Origin: Prostheceraeus crozeri
Lineage: Eukaryota; Platyhelminthes; Polycladida; Euryleptidae
Length of the DNA stretch: 64,000 bases
Assembly (NCBI GenBank): GCA_907163375.1
Contig: CAJQUW010005788.1
Location: forward strand, 62,001 to 126,000
Direction: 5' to 3'
Position numbers and translations under genes: made by a program. The notes under the pieces were generated by a model. The model saw nothing but the letters and a program-made list of their open reading frames with translations, had not been told where the DNA came from and did no database searches. Shown piece by piece: positions 55,718 to 61,974 of the stretch (the stretch's first letter is position 1; each line of letters starts with the position of its first letter).

Positions 55718-56361
55718 AGGATGGCCGCCAACAGGAGGTTCTTCATACTTCAGTTGATGCCAAAAACAGCTTTCGTCTCTCCTTGAAATTTATTGACCAG
55801 ATTAAAATAGTTAATTAAAAGATATGTACGACCCCTACGCGTTTCGAGCGTTTGCTCTTCCTCAGGGGGTAATTCGCTAAAAACCAACTGATCTGGCCGT
55901 TCATGTGGGCTGCTTATATACGTACAGTGCTAACGGTCGAGAGATGTTTAAAATACCGTCAACTCTTTTCTTCGATTGATTTTTGGAATCAACTGTTTAA
56001 TGTAACGAGCTTCAGTCAGTCTAGTGTCCAATGCATCTTTGCACTTATCAAGAATTTCAAGGTCAAAGTCAGTCAAACGTTTTGATCTACATTTCAGACA
56101 ATGTTCTGCCATAGCACTCGAATCAACATTACCTTTATCTACAGCACGCTTGTGTTCATTAAAACGATGCTTAAAAGGACGCGAGGTTTGACCAATATAG
56201 AAATCTTTACAATGATGGCATGTAAATTTGTATACCAAAAACCGATCTGTACACTTCATCTTATTAGGCAAACTCTCACAAACAAGGCAACTTTCGTGTT
56301 TTTCTACTTTTTGTTTGAATTTCAAGGCATTATATAAAGTTTTATTAGGGGAGCTAACAAG
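55717..56361 (-). repeat. PLE-D 3' pLTR copy (direct repeat 1)
   Basis: 645 bp directly repeated at 58558-59202. It holds the last part of the endonuclease, the 3' untranslated region, the hammerhead motif, and (at its outer end) a start codon with the first codons M-K-N-L-L-L-A-A-I. Only a few substitutions separate the two copies. Confidence 0.95.
55831..55870 (-). ncRNA. Hammerhead ribozyme motif of PLE-D, 3' copy
   Basis: Read on the minus strand: helix I ACCCC/GGGGT (5 bp, 55870-55866 with 55835-55831), core CTGAGGA, one extra A, helix II GAGC/GCTC with loop AAAC, GAA, then the palindrome ACGCGT as minimal helix III, and an A at the cleavage position. All catalytic core bases fit the consensus. 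The single extra A between core and helix II also occurs in hammerhead-like motifs of other PLEs. Minimal palindromic helix III suggests action as a dimer. Located 78 nt after the RT-EN stop. Confidence 0.78.
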
Positions 56362-58353
56362 ATTTATCGGTAACTCGTATTTTTTAATTAATTTGCGGAT
56401 ATCACGATCAGTTTTATCGTTAACAAATCCGAGTTTTAAATATGTATTGTTTTTACGTATTTCTTTGCATCTTTTACTACTTTTCTTATGTTTTCGTTTC
56501 ATTGAAAATCCATTTTTACTTAATTTAGTTTCAAGTTTATTAAAAGCTACCTTGCAATTAGCTTCGTTGCTACATCTTCTCTTTACGTAGTTGATGCTGT
56601 TATTTACGTAATTGTTTTTGATATGGTTAGGCACGTAACTATCGCTGCGCAGTGAAATACCCGAATGTATTTCTTTCTCAAACCATTTATAATTCATACT
56701 GCCTTCTTTCACCGTGATGCTTATGTCCAAGAAATTAAGTGTAAGGTTTTTTGGAACTTCCAGAGTAAATTCAATATTCTCATCGATGCCATTAAAAGTC
56801 CTTAATATTACATCAAAGTCGAAGTCTTTGTCAAAGGGACCCATAATTACGTCATCAATGTATCGAGCATAAATGCTTGGAGATATATTGTGCTGTGATT
56901 TCAAAAGTTGCAGAGCTTTACTTTCAATGCTATGCATAAACAAAACCGCAAAAGGCGGACTAAAATGGGCTCCCATAGGACAGCCTTTAATTTGAAGGTA
57001 ATTTTTGCCATTATATTCGATCTCGTAGTTAAAACATACAAACTTGAGCATTTTTTCAATTGATTCTAAATCAATGCCAAAGTTATTTATTTTGTTCCAA
57101 TTTTCCTTCGTAAACTCTATGACTGCCACAATAGCATCCATGATCGGTATACTTGGGTATAGATTTTTCACATCTAAGGATATAAAAGTTGAATTTTCAG
57201 TTATTGGGAAGTTATTGCTGTTTAACCGCTCAATAAGATTTTCAGTGTTTGTGATGTGTGAAGGGACTAAGGTCATAAGTTGAGACACGATTTTGCTCAA
57301 TAACCAGTCTACTTTTTCCGTGGGATTATTTATGCATGAGGCGATCGGCCGCAAAGGATAGACTCCGTTATTTGCCATTTTATGATCTTTCAACGTAGTC
57401 CTAAAAGTGGCTGGTTCTGTACCACAACTTAGTAATTTCTCGATTTCTTGTTTTTTTAGATTATTTTTGCAAACTGATCTAATAATTACATTAGCCTGGG
57501 TTTCTAACTTTGCGACGCTAGACTTTTTTAGCTTTTTGTAGGTATTTTCATCATTCAATATCTCTTCGGTGCTTTTTGTCAACGTTTCTCTTTCAATGAC
57601 TTGTAGTCTGTTAGTCTTATCTGTAGGAACCACAGTAAGGTCATTTTGTTCTAGAAACTTACGAGAAACAATTATATCTTTTTGAATTTGCTTGTTTTGC
57701 TGTTTCTGAGACTGTATTAGCTTCATCACCTCAGCACGAAAAAGCTGTAGATTAGTTTCTTGGTTTTCGTTCATTCTAGGAGGCAAATTAACTTTATTCT
57801 TACTAAATGGAACACTTATGTTCCCCTCATCCGAGCAATCATTTTCAAACACTGTACTCCATCTCATACGATAAGTAAGCTTGTCTAACTCTTTTTCAAC
57901 ATCACTAACAAAGTGTTTGTTAACAATATGAGGCACTCTGAATTTAGGACCTTTTTCCAAAAGGCTATTAAGAGTTGACGGTATCTTATCATCTCCACCT
58001 AAGGAAACAGACTCATCGAAAACAAGACTAGTTCTCAAATGCTCCGAAGAAGGACACAGAAAGTCATCCTCGTACTGAAAAGGAAAAGTAGGAGCTCCAT
58101 CAACACGGCACTTCTTGAGAGGTACAGGATACACTTCTCCACCAGTGATAGCACTCCACTTCTTTGTATGGGTCTCGTAGGTTTCATTCTCCAGCCGTCT
58201 CACCGCCGTCTCCAGCTTCTTGAGAAATTCTTGGACTTCTTCTGGCTTCCAACTCCGAACCAGGTGAAGATACCCATATCCTCTTCTCGCTTCTTGATCT
58301 TCTTTCTTACGTTGTAATTCCCTCATTTGAGTACGTAGGACTTCTTTCTCCAA
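55948..58353 (-). CDS. PLE-D reverse transcriptase plus GIY-YIG endonuclease, 801 aa, intact
   Basis: A continuous frame. The N-terminus (1-80) has a charged, coiled-coil-like segment. The RT shows T-V-V-P-T-D-K (240-246), L-R-P-I-A-S-C (334-340), I-S-L-D-V-K-N-L-Y-P-S-I-P (391-403), G-C-P-M-G-A-H-F-S-P-P (457-467) and the catalytic Y-I-D-D (498-501). The linker is Lys/Arg-rich. The endonuclease has V-Y-K-F-T-C-H-H-C (707-715), Y-I-G (719-721), Arg 726, His 734, His 751 and Glu 781, giving the full CCHH set. It belongs to a different family from PLE-A (Y-I-D-D-V against Y-L-D-D-C-F). An in-frame start lies further upstream at 58587 but is separated by a stop at 58369-58371. Confidence 0.93.
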   Translation of the reverse strand: MEKEVLRTQMRELQRKKEDQEARRGYGYLHLVRSWKPEEVQEFLKKLETAVRRLENETYETHTKKWSAITGGEVYPVPLKKCRVDGAPTFPFQYEDDFLCPSSEHLRTSLVFDESVSLGGDDKIPSTLNSLLEKGPKFRVPHIVNKHFVSDVEKELDKLTYRMRWSTVFENDCSDEGNISVPFSKNKVNLPPRMNENQETNLQLFRAEVMKLIQSQKQQNKQIQKDIIVSRKFLEQNDLTVVPTDKTNRLQVIERETLTKSTEEILNDENTYKKLKKSSVAKLETQANVIIRSVCKNNLKKQEIEKLLSCGTEPATFRTTLKDHKMANNGVYPLRPIASCINNPTEKVDWLLSKIVSQLMTLVPSHITNTENLIERLNSNNFPITENSTFISLDVKNLYPSIPIMDAIVAVIEFTKENWNKINNFGIDLESIEKMLKFVCFNYEIEYNGKNYLQIKGCPMGAHFSPPFAVLFMHSIESKALQLLKSQHNISPSIYARYIDDVIMGPFDKDFDFDVILRTFNGIDENIEFTLEVPKNLTLNFLDISITVKEGSMNYKWFEKEIHSGISLRSDSYVPNHIKNNYVNNSINYVKRRCSNEANCKVAFNKLETKLSKNGFSMKRKHKKSSKRCKEIRKNNTYLKLGFVNDKTDRDIRKLIKKYELPINLVSSPNKTLYNALKFKQKVEKHESCLVCESLPNKMKCTDRFLVYKFTCHHCKDFYIGQTSRPFKHRFNEHKRAVDKGNVDSSAMAEHCLKCRSKRLTDFDLEILDKCKDALDTRLTEARYIKQLIPKINRRKELTVF

Positions 58354-58368
58354 ATTGATTTTCTTTCT

Positions 58369-58587
58369 CTATATAGCTTCTGTCCACTTCGATAGATCGG
58401 GAACTTTGACCGCCGCGCACTTGGGAACCACATTGTGGGACAGGCATGCCGCAATGAACGCAGTGTTGAGTTGGTTTTTCACGTATTTCACTTGATCATT
58501 TGCGAATTGGATCACGTTAGATCTTGACCATAGGTTCTGATCAACGGTATTGACATACAGGATGGCCGCCAACAGGAGGTTCTTCAT
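58369..58587 (-). CDS. PLE-D short upstream frame, 72 codons, same frame as RT-EN
   Basis: It begins M-K-N-L-L-L-A-A-I-L inside the pLTR and runs to a TAG only five codons before the 801-aa frame begins, in the same reading phase. It may be the true N-terminus of the RT-EN protein cut off by one stop, or a short leader peptide. No domain is recognised. The opening hydrophobic stretch could mimic a signal sequence by chance. Confidence 0.5.
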   Translation of the reverse strand: MKNLLLAAILYVNTVDQNLWSRSNVIQFANDQVKYVKNQLNTAFIAACLSHNVVPKCAAVKVPDLSKWTEAI

Positions 58588-58671
58588 ACTTCAGTTGATG
58601 CCAAAAACAGCTTTCGTCTCTCCTTGAAATTTATTGACCAGATTAAAATAGTTAATTAAAAGATATGTACA

Positions 58672-58711
58672 ACCCCTACGCGTTTCGAGCGTTCGCTCTT
58701 CCTCAGGGGGT
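58672..58711 (-). ncRNA. Hammerhead ribozyme motif of PLE-D, 5' copy
   Basis: Same core and helices as at 55831-55870. The only change is in the helix II loop (GAAC instead of AAAC). Together the two copies bracket the full-length body and could cut out an RNA of about 2.84 kb. Confidence 0.78.
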
Positions 58712-58788
58712 AATTCGCTAAAAACCAACTGATCTGGCCGTTCATGTGGGCTGCTTATATACGTACAGTGCTAACGGTCGAGAGATGT

Positions 58789-59166
58789 TTAAAATACCGT
58801 CAACTCTTTTCTTCGATTGATTTTTGGAATCAACTGTTTAATGTAACGAGCTTCAGTCAGTCTAGTGTCCAATGCATCTTTGCACTTATCAAGAATTTCA
58901 AGGTCAAAGTCAGTCAAACGTTTTGATCTACATTTCAGACAATGTTCTGCCATAGCACTCGAATCAACATTACCTTTATCTACAGCACGCTTGTGTTCAT
59001 TAAAACGATGCTTAAAAGGACGCGAGGTTTGACCAATATAGAAATCTTTACAATGATGGCATGTAAATTTGTATACCAAAAACCGATCTGTACACTTCAT
59101 CTTATTAGGCAAACTCTCACAAACAAGGCAACTTTCGTGTTTTTCTACTTTTTGTTTGAATTTCAA
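58789..59166 (-). CDS. PLE-D endonuclease C-terminal fragment in the truncated copy
   Basis: 125 codons identical to the last part of the 801-aa protein, including the GIY-YIG core. It has no RT and is only the 3' remnant of a truncated tandem copy. Confidence 0.9.
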   Translation of the reverse strand: MKFKQKVEKHESCLVCESLPNKMKCTDRFLVYKFTCHHCKDFYIGQTSRPFKHRFNEHKRAVDKGNVDSSAMAEHCLKCRSKRLTDFDLEILDKCKDALDTRLTEARYIKQLIPKINRRKELTVF

Positions 59167-59283
59167 GGCATTATATAAAGTTTTATTAGGGGAGCTAACA
59201 AGCTAACAAGAGAGCTAACATCTCTACATTCGAACGTTATCAATGAACGTTTTCAACAAGAATTTATCATTGAAAGTTTAAAG

Positions 59284-60516
59284 TTGGTACTAACAAACAA
59301 CAATTTCTCCTTTGGAAATGACTTTTATGCGCAAGTAAAAGGTACAGCAATGGGTACAGTTGTTGCCCCAACCTATGCAACCCTTACCCTTGCTTACTTA
59401 GAAATTCAACTATATGACAAAATAAGAAACTTATGGGGTGAAGAAGATTGTGAGTATGTGAAGAAAAACTGGAAGAGGTATCTCGATGATTGCTTCATCA
59501 TCTGGATTTTTGACAATGAAAAATTGAGAATCTTTAATCAAATACTTAATCAACTGAACTGCAATTTACAATTTACAATGGAAACGAACGAAGAACAAAT
59601 CTCTTTTTTGGATATTTTGATAATGAAGAAAAATGACAAAGTTGTGACAGATGTTTTTTATAAAACTACAGACACTCAACAATACCTCCATTTCAACTCC
59701 AATCATCCCAGGCATACCAAAAGAGCCATCCCATATAACCTTGCCAGAAGAATCTGCACTATTGTGAATGATGAATCTCGAAAAGAGTCCCGTCTTTCAG
59801 AATTGAAAACGTTTCTTCAAAAACAAGCATACCCTGACGAACTTATCTCAGATGGTATTAAGCGAGCTAAAGAATTAAATAGAACTGAACTTCTAAACGC
59901 GAATTCGAAAAGTAACAATGCACTTACCATACCCTTTATATCTACACACAATCCTAGAAACACAAACATATATCCAATGATTAATTCTATTAATATAACT
60001 TTGAAAAGTGATCAACAAACTAAATGTATATTTGAAAGCAAAAAATTCATTAATAGCAAGCGACAACCATCGAATTTAAAACGCATATTGTGTAAATCGA
60101 AATTTTATACAAATAGTGATTTCCTCGTAAAGAAATGTAATGATGCAAGATGTGGAACATGTGATTATTTGAGAGAAGGTAACACATACAACTTCAATGA
60201 TCAACAATTTCAAATCAAAAATAACATGAATTGTTCGACTCAAAACGTCATTTATGTAATTACGTGTACCAGTTGTAATGAGTTTTATATTGGCGAAACA
60301 GGTAACACAATAAGAGGACGTTGTAGAATCCACAAGGAGCAAATTAACATTCCAGAATACCGTAAAATTAGTTTAAGTAAACATTTAGATGAATGCAGCC
60401 ATGGACGTTTTACCATCTTCCCTTTTTACAAGATGCATAATGTCACAGATATTTTCAGAAAAGTTAAAGAAAGATATTTTATTGACCTATTCCATCCCAA
60501 GCTGAACGCCAAGTAA
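59284..60516 (+). CDS. PLE-A4 RT palm/thumb and endonuclease (right half, split by PLE-D)
   Basis: An open frame of 410 codons: A-M-G-T-V-V-A-P, Y-L-D-D, the Cys cluster and the complete GIY-YIG domain, ending L-N-A-K at 60516. It continues the protein broken at 55717 and has no breaks of its own. Confidence 0.9.
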   Translation: MVLTNNNFSFGNDFYAQVKGTAMGTVVAPTYATLTLAYLEIQLYDKIRNLWGEEDCEYVKKNWKRYLDDCFIIWIFDNEKLRIFNQILNQLNCNLQFTMETNEEQISFLDILIMKKNDKVVTDVFYKTTDTQQYLHFNSNHPRHTKRAIPYNLARRICTIVNDESRKESRLSELKTFLQKQAYPDELISDGIKRAKELNRTELLNANSKSNNALTIPFISTHNPRNTNIYPMINSINITLKSDQQTKCIFESKKFINSKRQPSNLKRILCKSKFYTNSDFLVKKCNDARCGTCDYLREGNTYNFNDQQFQIKNNMNCSTQNVIYVITCTSCNEFYIGETGNTIRGRCRIHKEQINIPEYRKISLSKHLDECSHGRFTIFPFYKMHNVTDIFRKVKERYFIDLFHPKLNAK

Positions 60517-60580
60517 CATGAATTTCTATGAACTTTTTATGTATGTACTGATATGAATTTTAAAAAGATTTTGATGTCAC

Positions 60581-60635
60581 TTTTATGCACCTGAAGATTG
60601 TATGCACAATATATGAAAGCGCTCGTGCTGAAAAA
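60581..60635 (+). ncRNA. Hammerhead ribozyme motif of PLE-A4
   Basis: Helix I: GCAC (60587-60590) with GTGC (60625-60628), a 2-nt internal loop, then TTTT (60581-60584) with AAAA (60631-60634). Core CTGAAGA (60591-60597). Helix II TGTAT (60599-60603) with ATATA (60609-60613), loop GCACA, bounded by a U-U pair. GAA at 60615-60617. The palindrome AGCGCT (60618-60623) serves as minimal helix III, with C at the cleavage position (60624). Compared with A1-A3 (ATACA) one G-C pair is G-U here, a change that keeps pairing. It lies 65 nt after the RT-EN stop and in the short spacer before A5 ORF1. Confidence 0.75.
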
Positions 60636-60750
60636 TCAAGTTTTCTTGAAAGTTTCATTCGTTTGGTTTTTTGCATTCAAACTTTTTATATACATTTCCA
60701 AATACTGAGTTCTTACTATTATTGTTCTATATTCATTACCAGTATTTGCG

Positions 60751-61974
60751 ATGACAAAAAATCAACGAAAAGCAAACAGTGACAGCTCAAAAAAGGAAAA
60801 GGATGAGAAGGAATATTTTGAAACAATGATGAATAAAATGAATATTATCATTGACAAAATAATAACTACAAATGAACTTCTATGTGAGATTTTGAATCAG
60901 AAGAAATGCAATGAACATGAGCAGAAGGAAAATGAAGAAATTCACTCTCCCACTCAAGCCAAACAACTAGAAGAATCAAAAACTATAATTCAACAACAAC
61001 AAATTCAAAGTGAAGTCAACGAGTTAACTCTAAAAAGAGAAGCGGAGAAGATCAAAATGAAAATGATGTACGAGTGGCAAGATTATCTCGAAAAGCGAAA
61101 AATGTCCTATTGGCACAAGTTACGCAATGAGCGGATGGCTCAAATGTATGAAAATTGGGTGGACAGAGAAAATCCAGTGCTTCCAATGAAATTCAGAATG
61201 AAACATATCAAAAATGAACCGAAAGAGGAAAACAAAATTCGAACAAGTGTTGCAATACAAAGAATGAATGGTGAAATTCAAATTCTTTACTCAAGATCAG
61301 AAAAACACTTGAAAGATGTGAATGATTGTGACTATGAAATGATCAACATCATAAATAATTCTTCAACAGGGATTGTCAATGAAATGTTACTACAAATGTG
61401 GTCAATCGACTGTAAAAAGGAAGAAAATGTCTCATACAACCGCTGGAGATATACTGAGTCCTGGCTACTAGATTATGAAAGACGTTATGGAACAGACACG
61501 ATTAAATCTCGTAATAATGACAGCATGAACTATACTGCACCAAGTGAGAGGAAGACTTATGCATCTGTAGTTAAAAACAGCATGCAAAATCAATTTCAAC
61601 CAAATTATAATAGACGACAATACAACTATCAATATAATTCACGAAACTTCCAAAAGACAAATCCAAACAAACCAATTCGAAATTATCATGGCTCAACAAA
61701 CAGAGATCATCGATACCGACAAGGTGAATTCAATTATCAACATCAACGCTATTCTCGTCGATACCAGCCTACACATGTATCTCAAACTTACATGTATCCA
61801 CCTACTCGTTTGAACTCACGAAACCAGTATGATGCCGAACATGCAAGAAATGAGAATCCTCAAAATCTTCATATTCAACACCCCCAAAATCATTTTTTAG
61901 GGGGAGGCAAGATGAATGCTGCGAGGAGAATACCTCAACGGAGAACAAAGAAACAAACGGAATACCTGATGTGA
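60751..61974 (+). CDS. PLE-A5 ORF1, 407-aa coiled-coil and Asn/Arg/Tyr-rich protein
   Basis: The N-terminal part (about 10-135) is charged and coiled-coil-like (many E/K/Q with I/L/M heptads, e.g. L-T-L-K-R-E-A-E-K-I-K-M-K-M-M). A middle segment (about 145-260) is mixed and may fold. The C-terminal part (about 280-355) is rich in Asn, Arg, Tyr and Gln (R-R-Q-Y-N-Y-Q-Y-N-S-R-N-F), likely RNA-binding. There is no zinc knuckle. By analogy with LINE ORF1 it may coat element RNA, but no family is recognised. It overlaps ORF2, with a slippery heptamer at codons 381-383. The ATG at 60751 is the first in frame and lies 23 bases from the unit start. Confidence 0.85.
   Translation: MTKNQRKANSDSSKKEKDEKEYFETMMNKMNIIIDKIITTNELLCEILNQKKCNEHEQKENEEIHSPTQAKQLEESKTIIQQQQIQSEVNELTLKREAEKIKMKMMYEWQDYLEKRKMSYWHKLRNERMAQMYENWVDRENPVLPMKFRMKHIKNEPKEENKIRTSVAIQRMNGEIQILYSRSEKHLKDVNDCDYEMINIINNSSTGIVNEMLLQMWSIDCKKEENVSYNRWRYTESWLLDYERRYGTDTIKSRNNDSMNYTAPSERKTYASVVKNSMQNQFQPNYNRRQYNYQYNSRNFQKTNPNKPIRNYHGSTNRDHRYRQGEFNYQHQRYSRRYQPTHVSQTYMYPPTRLNSRNQYDAEHARNENPQNLHIQHPQNHFLGGGKMNAARRIPQRRTKKQTEYLM
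61893..61899 (+). promoter_or_regulatory. Candidate -1 ribosomal frameshift site (U UUU UUA) between ORF1 and ORF2
   Basis: In ORF1 phase the sequence reads CAU UUU UUA GGG, giving the canonical X XXY YYZ heptamer. Slipping back one base leads into AGG GGG AGG CAA, the ORF2 frame, which is open from about 61852 and contains no ATG until deep in the RT region (about 62379). A G-rich spacer and a possible short hairpin (GAGG ... CCTC, about 61922-61935) follow. The same heptamer sits in the same place in A1 and A2. ORF1 stops at 61972-61974, 25 codons past the site. Confidence 0.7.

Larger units (their letters stand above)
58558..59202 (-). repeat. PLE-D 5' pLTR copy (direct repeat 2), from a 5'-truncated tandem copy
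   Basis: Same 645 bp as at 55717-56361. It carries the last 125 endonuclease codons (58789-59166), the 3' region and the hammerhead, and provides the upstream region of the full-length unit. Confidence 0.95.
55718..59217 (-). mobile_element. PLE-D, Penelope-like element with partial tandem copy, nested in PLE-A4
   Basis: On the minus strand: a truncated upstream copy (59202 to 58558, holding the last 125 codons of the endonuclease plus the 3' region), then one full body, then the same 645 bp again at the 3' end (56361 to 55717). The offset between repeats is exactly 2841 bp with no indel. This pLTR-body-pLTR layout is the classic Penelope arrangement. The insertion is flanked by ACATCTCTACATTC on both sides (55704-55717, 59218-59231). 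Between the truncated copy and the right flank there is short filler made of repeated AGCTAAC units (59203-59217), suggesting slippage at the 5' junction. Confidence 0.95.
59218..60728 (+). mobile_element. PLE-A4, second part
   Basis: The PLE-A sequence resumes after the duplicated target at T-S-L-H-S-N-V-I-N-E-R-F and continues to the unit end at 60728, where A5 begins head-to-tail. Confidence 0.95.

Noticed and set aside
60585-60782. 65-codon open frame across the PLE-A spacer, present in every unit
   Set aside because: It overlaps the hammerhead motif and the ORF1 start in a different frame. Conservation follows from copy identity. No motif.
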